Origin: Thalassotalea euphylliae
Lineage (GTDB): Bacteria; Pseudomonadota; Gammaproteobacteria; Enterobacterales; Alteromonadaceae
Assembly (NCBI RefSeq): GCF_003390395.1
Contig: NZ_QUOV01000001.1
Span: 1,178,001-1,242,000, forward strand
Reading direction: 5' to 3'
Length of the DNA stretch: 64,000 nt
Numbering within the stretch: the stretch's first letter is position 1; each line of letters starts with the position of its first letter. The notes under the pieces are model-generated. The model searched no databases, had not been told where the DNA came from, and saw nothing but the letters and a program-made list of their open reading frames with translations. Shown one piece after another: positions 26,496-34,329 of this stretch. A program made the position numbers and the translations under genes.

Positions 26496-27446
26496 ATGCT
26501 TGAAAATAAAAGAGTTTTAGTTGCTGGTGGTGCAGGCTTTTTGGGCAGCAATTTGGTTGAAAAGTTAGTTGATGAAGGTTTTGATGTTAGCGCTACTTTG
26601 CATAACTCTCCCGCTCAAATTGAAAGTGAGCACGTAAAGTGGCTTCAGTGTGACTTACTTAATAAAGCCGATTGCTTAGCCGCGTGTAAAGACAGGGATA
26701 TTGTTTTTGTATGTGCTGCATATACTGCAGGTGCGATGGTAATTGAACATTCTCCACTTAAGTTATTGACGCCTAATCTCATTATGAATGCGTTATTACT
26801 TGAGGCTGCTTATGAATCTGGCGTCAAGAAGGTGGTTTTTGTTAGCAGTAATACTGTCTATCCTGTTGCTGGTGAAGCAATGAGTGAGGAGGATGTTACT
26901 GGAGAGTACTTCCACAAATATCATATAGTTGCTTCAATGAAAGCTTTTTCTGAGCAAATATGTCAGATGTACGCTGAGAAAATTGCGAAGCCAATAGATG
27001 TCACAGTGATAAGGCCCGGCAATATGTATGGCCCATATGATGACTTTGAATGGGAAACATCACATGTTTTACCAGCATTTATTAGACGAGTTGTAGAACG
27101 CCACAATCCAATAAGTGTCTGGGGCGATGGTAAAGATATTAAAGACCTAGTGTATGTTGGGGATGTCGTAGATGGGATGATCAAAGCCGCTAAGCAGTGT
27201 TCGGGTTATAACGAATATAATATTGCTAGCGGCCAAGGATATTGCTTAAGAGAATTACTGGCTTTATTGCAAGAGATTGATGGCTATCAAGAAGCTGATA
27301 TTGAATATGATGCTACAAAACCGTCAATGATCCCTAAAAGACTGATTAATATCAATAAAGCAAAAGCCGAACTAGGTTATGAGCCAAAAGTATCAATGCG
27401 TGAAGGGCTTGCAAAAACACTAGCTTGGTATAGGGGCTCGCTATGA
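26496..27446 (+). CDS. NAD-dependent epimerase/dehydratase-like, altered YxxxK (B)
   Basis: A 316-residue extended SDR with VLVAGGAGFLGSNLVEKL (residues ~7-24), FVSSNTVYP and VIRPGNMYGPYDDF. The catalytic segment near residues 142-149 reads YHIVASMK: four residues before the Lys there is Val145 and the nearest Tyr is three residues earlier, so YxxxK is not kept. It is related to, but diverged from, gene A upstream. I chose ATG 26496; GTG 26490 inside the end of the previous gene is an alternative. It overlaps hddA by 4 bases (ATGA). It is probably a C4-reductase or epimerase partner for GDP-heptose. Confidence 0.78.
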   Translation: MLENKRVLVAGGAGFLGSNLVEKLVDEGFDVSATLHNSPAQIESEHVKWLQCDLLNKADCLAACKDRDIVFVCAAYTAGAMVIEHSPLKLLTPNLIMNALLLEAAYESGVKKVVFVSSNTVYPVAGEAMSEEDVTGEYFHKYHIVASMKAFSEQICQMYAEKIAKPIDVTVIRPGNMYGPYDDFEWETSHVLPAFIRRVVERHNPISVWGDGKDIKDLVYVGDVVDGMIKAAKQCSGYNEYNIASGQGYCLRELLALLQEIDGYQEADIEYDATKPSMIPKRLININKAKAELGYEPKVSMREGLAKTLAWYRGSL

Positions 27447-28432
27447 TCATCACTCGAACGCCATTTCGTGTTTCTTTTTTTGGTGGTGGATCTGATTTTC
27501 CTGCGTTTTACGATGAGCACGGTGGGGCTGTTCTTAGCACTTCAATTGATAAATTTTGCTATATCACGGTAAGAGAATTACCGCCATTTTTTGATCACAA
27601 GTATCGAATTAGATATACAAAAAGAGAAGAAACCAACAGTATTCTTGACATTAATCACCCATCAGTCAGGGCATGTTTACAGCATATGGAAGTGCAAGAA
27701 GGGCTTGAAGTATTGCATACCAGCGATATTCCAGCGATGTCAGGGATTGGTTCTAGCTCATCTTTTACGGTTGGCTTACTCAATGCACTACATGCCTATC
27801 GAGATGAAAAAGTATCGAAGAGCGAATTGTGTCAAGGGGCGTTGCATGTCGAGCAAGCAATGCTAGAGGAAAATGTAGGCTCACAAGACCAAACAGCAGC
27901 TTCTTATGGCGGTTTTAATAAAATCACATTTAAAAAGAACATGCAGCCTTTGGTTTCTCCTGTTGCAATTCAACGTCACAGAAGGGTTGCTTTAGAAAAC
28001 CACTTGATGCTTTTCTTTACGCGTTTTTCAAGAGTGTCAGATACTATTGCGAAGACACAAATCGAGAAAACACCGGCATTGACGAGTGAGCTATCTTCAA
28101 TGCGAGCGATGGTTGAACAAGCGATAGAAATTTTGGTTAACGAGTCAAATTCGTTAGATCAATTTGGCGAACTCATGCATGACAGTTGGCAAATTAAGCG
28201 AACCTTAACTGAGAAAATAACAAATCCTGAGATCGATGGATATTATGAGAAGGCACGTGCTGCAGGCGCGATAGGTGGTAAACTTTGTGGTGCTGGCGGC
28301 GGAGGCTTTTTTATGTTGTTTGTCCCTCCAGAAAAGCAAGAAACCGTAAAAAAAGCACTTCATAACCTTTTACACGTGCCATTTAATTTTGACTTTGGCG
28401 GCACGCAAGTCATATATAACTCTAAGTACTAG
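27443..28432 (+). CDS. hddA: HddA-like heptose-7-phosphate kinase (GHMP family)
   Basis: A 329-residue GHMP kinase. It begins with TPFRVSFFGGGSDFPAF, typical of HddA (D-glycero-D-manno-heptose 7-phosphate 1-kinase). It has the ATP loop IPAMSGIGSSSSFTVGLL, and the C-terminal GGKLCGAGGGGFFMLF. With HddC at 15683 it would make GDP-D-glycero-D-manno-heptose. The other two steps (GmhA isomerase, GmhB phosphatase) are not in this window and could come from the LPS-core pathway. It is preceded by an epimerase gene with ATGA overlap and followed after 6 bases by a glycosyltransferase. Confidence 0.85.
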   Translation: MIITRTPFRVSFFGGGSDFPAFYDEHGGAVLSTSIDKFCYITVRELPPFFDHKYRIRYTKREETNSILDINHPSVRACLQHMEVQEGLEVLHTSDIPAMSGIGSSSSFTVGLLNALHAYRDEKVSKSELCQGALHVEQAMLEENVGSQDQTAASYGGFNKITFKKNMQPLVSPVAIQRHRRVALENHLMLFFTRFSRVSDTIAKTQIEKTPALTSELSSMRAMVEQAIEILVNESNSLDQFGELMHDSWQIKRTLTEKITNPEIDGYYEKARAAGAIGGKLCGAGGGGFFMLFVPPEKQETVKKALHNLLHVPFNFDFGGTQVIYNSKY

Positions 28433-28438
28433 TTACCC

Positions 28439-30235
28439 ATGAAAGATATACAACCAGTTCTTTCCTTTTGCTTTTGGGGAAGGAATGACAACTATACACC
28501 AGACTTTCTGTATCGAATGTCAACGACCATTAATTTTTTGGCTAATGCTGCTCAGGAGCTCGGAAAATTAAATGAGCTTGAAATTGTAGTGGCAGACTGG
28601 GGAAGTGATGAAAAGCTTGTGCATGCACTGTCGTTAAGCCAAGCTGGCGCTCAAATAACTCGCTTTATTTATGTTTCACAAGAGATAACAAGTCGATATA
28701 AAAGTAACGCATTACCGGGGAATATAGGTGCTAATATCGCATTGCGAAGAGCCAAAGGAAAGTTGGTCTCAATCTCTGGTGCAGAAATTTTAGTTCCAGC
28801 AAGAGCATTAGAGGCGCTTTTTAAACAAGCTGAAAAAAGCGATTATCAACAGCGCCTTATTGTCTGTGGTCGATTTCGTTTACCTGCACAGTGGGTATTG
28901 GCACAACCTTGTGTGCTTGAGTGGCAAGGTTACTTAGAGCGTAATTCATGGCAGTTAGCAAAAGAGCCAGGAAGAGGTTCATTTCTAACTGGTAATGCAG
29001 GGTTATTTGTTTTTCCTCAAGAAATGCTTCATGAATCTACCGGCTTGTTTGAAGCTCTGGACCCATACTGGGGATGGAATGATGTTGAATACACTATGCG
29101 TGCCTTGTCACGCTATCAAAGTGTAGATCTTCATTCAGAAGGTGTTACCGTGTTTGATATGGAGCATTTTCATTTTGCGGGCACGAGAAACACCGTGATG
29201 AAAAAGATTGCTCCCCGTTTACTTTCACAATCATTCAACGCTAACGGCAATGATTGGGGAGCAGGGTTGGTAGAGCTGGAGTGTTCAAAGGCGGAGCCAA
29301 AAGTCGTTTCAAATGGAGCAACTGTCGTTTCTAAAAACGAGCTTGAAAAACTTTTACCAGAAATTGAATTATCTCGCTTTCAATCTTTTTTTACTTGGTT
29401 TTGTGACTATGTTGAGGAAGAGCTCTCTGTAGGAGAGATTCATCATTTAGTAAGCGTGTTTAATATCGTTAAAAATCGAAATATCCTGCGTTTTAAGGAG
29501 TTTGGTTGTACTAATGGATTTAGTTACTACTTAATGCATTTCTTATTTGAGCACCTTAATAGCGTTGGAGCTGATCATTGGCTTTCTGGTGGCGGTGAGT
29601 GGGGGCCTGATCATATGGTCTATAACTTGACTACACCAGGAATGGGGCACAAAGGTCAAGCTGTGTTGGTAAATCATAGTTTAGAAGCTGATAATCGGTT
29701 GGCATCCAAATTAGTTGGAGCCAATGGATTAGTTATATTTCGAACAGACAGCGCAGTAGAGTGGTCAGCAATTGAAAATGAAGTTTATGCGGAACTGGCC
29801 AACCATGACCTTATTCTAATTGGTGAATGTGCTGAAAAGATAATTGAGTCACTTAAAAAGCAACTTCCATCACTCAGTAAAGTGAGTTGTGGTGACTTGC
29901 ATTATTTTTCGCATGAACCAATAGCACTTGCAGAGTTAGAAAAAAATGTTGAACTCATTCCTCACCTTAATCAACTAGCGCATAACTCGTCCAACTGGGG
30001 CGAACATAGCGCTGAAGTGCTAATGGAAGAAATTGCCAAACTTGATACACAAGAAATTGTGCTTTGGTATTTTGATGAAGCTCAATTCCGCCTTATTTGG
30101 CCACATGTCGAAAATAACGTAGTTGCCGTTATTAATAGTAGTAAACATGCTGCACCTGTGGAGATTGTAGATAAACTAATATCTCAAGATAAGCTATCTA
30201 TCTATGACCATATTAAGGTTATTCGGTTAAATTAA
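28439..30235 (+). CDS. GT2-like glycosyltransferase with unknown C-terminal domain
   Basis: The first ~240 of 598 residues look like a GT-A glycosyltransferase: SFCFWGRND, VVADWGSDEK, PGNIGANIALRRAKGKLV and FLTGNAGLFVF, then PYWGWNDVEYTMRA, as in GT2/GT27-like acceptor loops. The usual DxD position reads ISGAEIL, so metal binding may differ. Residues ~310-598 are not recognised. KEFGCTNGFSYYLM could be a degenerate SAM motif, and GGGEWGPDHMVYN is distinctive. It is the last gene of the heptose module, before a terminator, and is the best candidate for transferring the heptose, for example onto the nonulosonate or flagellin. Confidence 0.7.
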   Translation: MKDIQPVLSFCFWGRNDNYTPDFLYRMSTTINFLANAAQELGKLNELEIVVADWGSDEKLVHALSLSQAGAQITRFIYVSQEITSRYKSNALPGNIGANIALRRAKGKLVSISGAEILVPARALEALFKQAEKSDYQQRLIVCGRFRLPAQWVLAQPCVLEWQGYLERNSWQLAKEPGRGSFLTGNAGLFVFPQEMLHESTGLFEALDPYWGWNDVEYTMRALSRYQSVDLHSEGVTVFDMEHFHFAGTRNTVMKKIAPRLLSQSFNANGNDWGAGLVELECSKAEPKVVSNGATVVSKNELEKLLPEIELSRFQSFFTWFCDYVEEELSVGEIHHLVSVFNIVKNRNILRFKEFGCTNGFSYYLMHFLFEHLNSVGADHWLSGGGEWGPDHMVYNLTTPGMGHKGQAVLVNHSLEADNRLASKLVGANGLVIFRTDSAVEWSAIENEVYAELANHDLILIGECAEKIIESLKKQLPSLSKVSCGDLHYFSHEPIALAELEKNVELIPHLNQLAHNSSNWGEHSAEVLMEEIAKLDTQEIVLWYFDEAQFRLIWPHVENNVVAVINSSKHAAPVEIVDKLISQDKLSIYDHIKVIRLN

Positions 30236-30247
30236 GTTTACCTCTTT

Positions 30248-30281
30248 AAAAGATGGTTTGGCTTTGCCCTAACCATCTTTT
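30248..30281. terminator. Bidirectional rho-independent terminator
   Basis: AAAAGATGGTT (30248-30258) pairs perfectly with AACCATCTTTT (30271-30281) across a 12-base loop. It has T-runs on both strands and lies between convergent genes ending at 30235 and 30295. Confidence 0.88.
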
Positions 30282-30294
30282 AGTGGTGATTCAA

Positions 30295-31083
30295 CTAGGC
30301 TCTCTTTTGCTCTACATGGCGGTTAATCTCAGCAATTTCTGGATGAGCCAATAAGACTTTTTCTAGCGTTGGGTAGTCAAAGTCGGTTTGGTAGTCCATT
30401 AACTGAAAAACTCGGTCAATGGCGGTAAAGTCGTCTGCCTCATCTAGAGTCAAACGAAAATGTGTGAGATCTCGCTCGGCATACAACACTCGATTGTTTA
30501 TCTTTTGAACCTTGCCCATGCCTAGCGTAACGTGTTCTCTGTCGGCCGCTGACGTTGCAGTTAAGTGTGTTTTCTCTAGCAACTCAAAGCCAAAGATGCA
30601 GGCATCAAGGCCCCTTGGGTAACCCGAATGAGGACCTAAACTCACCATGTCATAGTGGCCCGTGTTAAATTCACTAACGGACTGCTGCACAAGCTTTACA
30701 TCAACCAAAGGGCAATCGCTGGTAATTCTCATCACTGCGGTTTCTTTTGTCGCGCCATGAGCTTTGGCAGCCAAGTAATAACGACAGAGTACATCATCTG
30801 TACTCCCTTTAAAATAGCCAACGCCAAGCTTTTGACAAAGCGCTATAATAGGGGCTTCGCTACCATCATTGGTGGTGGCAACAATAATATGCTGCTTTAA
30901 CGGTATTAAACGCTCAATAAGCCACTGAAGCATCGGCTTATTGGCCATTTTCATCATCACTTTTTCGGGTAGCCGAGTTGATGTCATTCGCGCTTGAATA
31001 ATTATTTGCAGTGATTGCAAAGCGTTATTCTCGTCCAATGATTCTGGTGTTTGAGAGCAAGGCAAAGAGTTATAATCTGGCAT
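30295..31083 (-). CDS. SpsF-type cytidylyltransferase (copy 2)
   Basis: A 262-residue SpsF/CMP-KDO-synthetase-like protein with IIQARMTSTRLPEKVM near residues 27-42 and MRITSDCPLVD with the metal Asp. The first ~24 residues are a non-conserved leader, and internal starts are possible. It differs clearly from the copy at 11750. It faces away from the second PseI gene with a 240-bp divergent region between them. This suggests that it makes the CMP-activated form of the second nonulosonate. It could also act on a different acidic sugar. Confidence 0.75.
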   Translation of the reverse strand: MPDYNSLPCSQTPESLDENNALQSLQIIIQARMTSTRLPEKVMMKMANKPMLQWLIERLIPLKQHIIVATTNDGSEAPIIALCQKLGVGYFKGSTDDVLCRYYLAAKAHGATKETAVMRITSDCPLVDVKLVQQSVSEFNTGHYDMVSLGPHSGYPRGLDACIFGFELLEKTHLTATSAADREHVTLGMGKVQKINNRVLYAERDLTHFRLTLDEADDFTAIDRVFQLMDYQTDFDYPTLEKVLLAHPEIAEINRHVEQKRA

Positions 31084-31322
31084 TATTCGTTTTAATTAGC
31101 GTGAAAATCCTTAAGTCTTGCAGACTTTACACTAACTGTGCCTTGGTCACTAGCAGCTTAAGTCGAACTTTATAGGTTTGCGCATGATTCTTGCTGTACT
31201 TTGTTTGTTGTCTTTACAGCGAATGGATTCCATTAGTTGTGTGAAACATAGTTCTATGAAAAAATTAGTTTTCTTGCTAATACCAGCAAAGTTAGTAAGC
31301 GCTGTTGAGTTTAGGAGTTGTT

Positions 31323-32363
31323 GTGACATTTAATGCTGAAATCACCATAGCGGGTCGCCCCATTGGCCCCAATCAGCCAACATATATTATTGCAGAAATG
31401 TCTGCCAACCATGGACAAGACTTAAACAAGGCTAAAGAGCTGGTACATGCGGCTAAAGAGGCAGGGGCTGATGCGATAAAGTTACAAACATACACGGCTG
31501 ATACGCTGACACTTGATTGCAAGCTTCCTCACTTTGAAGCTCAGGGGGCATGGCAAGGTCAATATTTACATGATCTATACAAAGGCGCTCATATGCCTTG
31601 GGACTTTCATGCACCACTATTTGAACTTGCAAACAAACTTGGTCTTACGTGCTTTTCTTCGCCGTTTGACAACAGCGCTGTCGATTTACTGGAATCGTTG
31701 CATGCTCCGGCTTATAAAATCGCTTCTCCAGAATTGATAGACCATCAATTAATTGAATATACAGCGAAAACAGGTAAGCCCATGATTATGTCAACCGGAG
31801 GCGCAACGCTTAATGAAATCACAGAGGCGGTAGCTGTTGCTCAACGTGCAGGTGTTAAGGAGTTGTGCTTGTTAAAATGCACAAGTAGCTACCCAGCGCC
31901 ACCGGAGAGTATTAATCTAAGAACGATCAATCATCTAGCTGACTCATTTGGTTGTCCTGTTGGTCTTTCTGATCACACATTAGGCAATAGTGTGCCGATT
32001 GCTTCTGTTGCATGCGGCGCTCAGGTCATTGAGAAACACTTTGTGATGAGTAAAGATGATGATACGGCTGATAGCTTTTTTTCCATGACCCCGGATGAGT
32101 TATCTGAATTGGTGGTTGGTGTAAGGCAAGTGGAAAAAGCACTGGGTAAAATTCATTACCCTATTGCATCATCACCGCATCGGCGTTGTTTATACGTAAC
32201 AAAAAACGTTAGAGCAGGCGAGTGCTTAACCGCAGACAATGTCGCTAACCTACGACCAGGCGGCGGCAGCATGATGCCAAAAGACATTCATCATGCGATA
32301 GGGCGCAGCGCGGTCAGAGATTTAGCGCGTGGCACTCAGTTAGACTGGCAAGACTTTATATAA
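31323..32363 (+). CDS. Nonulosonate synthase (PseI/NeuB family), copy 2
   Basis: A 346-residue synthase with PTYIIAEMSANHGQDLNKA, ADAIKLQTYTADTLT, LHDLYKGAHMPWDFH, CTSSYPAPPES, GLSDHTLG, IEKHFVM and a C-terminal SAF domain (about 285-345). The GLWDG of copy 1 is GAWQG here, so it is diverged and may take a different N-acylated hexose. The start is GTG 31323 with AGGAG 5 bases before it; an upstream TTG at 31305 would place the Shine-Dalgarno inside the gene. The ACP and PseG-GNAT fusion follow, which defines a second nonulosonate module. Confidence 0.87.
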   Translation: MTFNAEITIAGRPIGPNQPTYIIAEMSANHGQDLNKAKELVHAAKEAGADAIKLQTYTADTLTLDCKLPHFEAQGAWQGQYLHDLYKGAHMPWDFHAPLFELANKLGLTCFSSPFDNSAVDLLESLHAPAYKIASPELIDHQLIEYTAKTGKPMIMSTGGATLNEITEAVAVAQRAGVKELCLLKCTSSYPAPPESINLRTINHLADSFGCPVGLSDHTLGNSVPIASVACGAQVIEKHFVMSKDDDTADSFFSMTPDELSELVVGVRQVEKALGKIHYPIASSPHRRCLYVTKNVRAGECLTADNVANLRPGGGSMMPKDIHHAIGRSAVRDLARGTQLDWQDFI

Positions 32364-32392
32364 ATCTCGATTTGGTTATCAAGGGCACTTTC

Positions 32393-32644
32393 GTGATATC
32401 TACACTATCATTACAATCATTTTTTATTGATTTTCTCGGCGAGCGCGGCATAGACAGTTCGCTAGATGAGATAGAGAGCTTTAACTTTATGGCATCAGGC
32501 CTATTGGACTCCTTTGAACTATTAACCATGTTTATTCAGTTAGAAATGAGTTTTGGTATTAAATTAACGCCGGAAGAAATCAGTGACGAAGCTAATGCTG
32601 ATGTCTGTGGTTTAGTGAAAACGCTATTGGCTAAGGCTCAATGA
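32393..32644 (+). CDS. Acyl carrier protein
   Basis: An 83-residue acidic helical protein with GLLDSFELL, where Ser40 is the 4'-phosphopantetheine site, and LEMSFGIKLTPEEI in helix III. These mark a stand-alone ACP. I chose GTG 32393 because AAGGG lies 7 bases upstream; a TTG at 32372 would add seven residues. Its stop overlaps the PseG-GNAT start (ATGA), and the acyl ligase comes next. The likely job is to carry an acyl group, activated by the ligase, to the GNAT domain that acylates the amino sugar. A dedicated ACP in a nonulosonate cluster is unusual. Confidence 0.8.
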   Translation: MISTLSLQSFFIDFLGERGIDSSLDEIESFNFMASGLLDSFELLTMFIQLEMSFGIKLTPEEISDEANADVCGLVKTLLAKAQ

Positions 32645-34329
32645 TAAACTTTGCAATCAGAGTGGCTAGCCAGCAAGGCATCGGCCACCTAATGCGAATG
32701 AAGTGGTTAGCCCATTCACTTACTCAGCGCGACTGTCAGGTTATTTTTATTCTAGATGAGTGTGAACAAGAAAGTTGGCAGCACATTAAAGATGTTGCTG
32801 AGCAGATATATTTTATCGACACACAACAAAGTGACTATAGCCAACATTCGGATGCTTTTTTTAGTAATGAAATACTAGCAAAGCATCAATGTCAGCAGCT
32901 GATCATTGACAGCTATCAGTTGGGTATTGAATACGAGCAGGCAATCGACAAGCAAGTCAATATTACTGTTTTTGATGACTTAGCTCGAGAGCATTTTTGC
33001 CATCAGCTATTTGATATGAAGTGGTGTGGTCAGCGCACCGATGAACGTTATCAAGGCAAGTTAGCTGATGAATGCCAACGATATTTAGGGCCTACATTTG
33101 CTTTATTAGCGCCAGATTATCGCTCACATAACCTCATCTCTAAAAGTCGCGGTGTTAGCAGTGAGCAAACTTTCGACCAGACATTCAAGCAAAATGCTAG
33201 CAAAAGTCATTGCCTGTTGATTTCACTGGGTGGTGGTGGCGATTTATCGCTGGTAGAGCCATTTATTTGTCATTTGTTAAAGCGACAATCTGCGTTAAAA
33301 ATTAATTTGGTTGTTGGCCCTCAAGTCATTAATCTGCAGTCTGTTGAGCGTATTGCTGCTGAACATACGAATCTAACGTTAATCAATCAACCCAAGTCGC
33401 TACTTCCCTATTACGAAGAGGCTGATCTGTTCGTTGGGGCGCTCGGTACGTCTTTGTATGAACTGGCTGCTTGTCAGTTACCTGCGATAACTTTTAGCAT
33501 CGCTAAAAATCAAGAAAATGATATTTTGGCGCTTGAAGATCTCGGCCACTATTTTCATTTAGATAGCTATAACGCTGCGCAAGGTGAAAAGCTGGCCGCT
33601 CTTACTCAGTTGGTGTTAGAGCAATTACCCAGAGTGAAAACACTTCGAAAATCGGCAAAATTGACCTTAGATGGCTGCGGAGCTGAAAGATTAGCTGATA
33701 TCTTGCTAGCGCCAAAGTCCGCACAACAAGAGTTGGCGCGCGATCATGCCAAGCAATTGCAAGCTCAAGTAGAAAATACTAATGAACAAGCAGCTACAGA
33801 TTGTGGTAAGGAGTATTTGACTGAAAAAATTGCGATCAGGCAGGTTGAAGATCAAGATATTAATCGATACTTGAATGCCCGAAACCTACCTGTTAATGCC
33901 CAGCGTATGACAATTAATGAGGAAATACCGCGACTGTCTCATTATCATTGGTGGTTTACCACTGAGCGCGTTTCCTATTTATTGTCTGAAAACGGCCAAG
34001 ACAGGCTGTATATTTGGGATAGTAAACAACAAATTAATGGGCAGGAATACTTATACGGTGGCTGGTTTACCGTGGCTGGAGAAGTGCCGTTTAATTTGGC
34101 AATGCTGGCATTAAAGTGGCAGTTATCTCGCAGCAGGGCTGAGAGCACGGCAACTTGGTTGGCCGTTATTCATAAACAGAACAAGTTTGTGAACCTACTT
34201 AATCAGTATATGGGATTTGAAGAGACCACCTGCGAGCGAGCGATAGCGGCAACAAAAGTACTATTTCCTTGCGCAACAACAACACAATTTAACTATGTTA
34301 GCCTTGCCTGTAAGGATATTCGTCTTTGA
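32641..34329 (+). CDS. PseG-like hydrolase fused to a GNAT-like acyltransferase
   Basis: The 562-residue protein joins two functions that are usually separate. Residues 1 to ~360 are PseG-like: INFAIRVASQQGIGHLMRM with the GH motif (His16), ISLGGGGDLS, and GALGTSLYELAACQLPAIT in the nucleotide-binding half. After a Gln/Ala-rich linker (~360-390), residues ~395-555 resemble a GNAT domain (KIAIRQVEDQDINRYLNAR, WLAVIHKQNKFVNLLNQ, GFEE). It would N-acylate UDP-4-amino-sugar (PseH step) and release UDP (PseG step). Next to an ACP and an acyl ligase, the GNAT domain may use an acyl-ACP or acyl-CoA rather than acetyl-CoA. The GNAT assignment is weaker than the PseG one. Confidence 0.75.
   Translation: MINFAIRVASQQGIGHLMRMKWLAHSLTQRDCQVIFILDECEQESWQHIKDVAEQIYFIDTQQSDYSQHSDAFFSNEILAKHQCQQLIIDSYQLGIEYEQAIDKQVNITVFDDLAREHFCHQLFDMKWCGQRTDERYQGKLADECQRYLGPTFALLAPDYRSHNLISKSRGVSSEQTFDQTFKQNASKSHCLLISLGGGGDLSLVEPFICHLLKRQSALKINLVVGPQVINLQSVERIAAEHTNLTLINQPKSLLPYYEEADLFVGALGTSLYELAACQLPAITFSIAKNQENDILALEDLGHYFHLDSYNAAQGEKLAALTQLVLEQLPRVKTLRKSAKLTLDGCGAERLADILLAPKSAQQELARDHAKQLQAQVENTNEQAATDCGKEYLTEKIAIRQVEDQDINRYLNARNLPVNAQRMTINEEIPRLSHYHWWFTTERVSYLLSENGQDRLYIWDSKQQINGQEYLYGGWFTVAGEVPFNLAMLALKWQLSRSRAESTATWLAVIHKQNKFVNLLNQYMGFEETTCERAIAATKVLFPCATTTQFNYVSLACKDIRL

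Noticed and set aside
11750..31083. Spore-coat SpsF proteins
   Set aside because: The family name is historical; a Gram-negative polar-flagellate organism does not sporulate, and the genes lie with nonulosonate synthases, so CMP-sugar synthesis is more likely.
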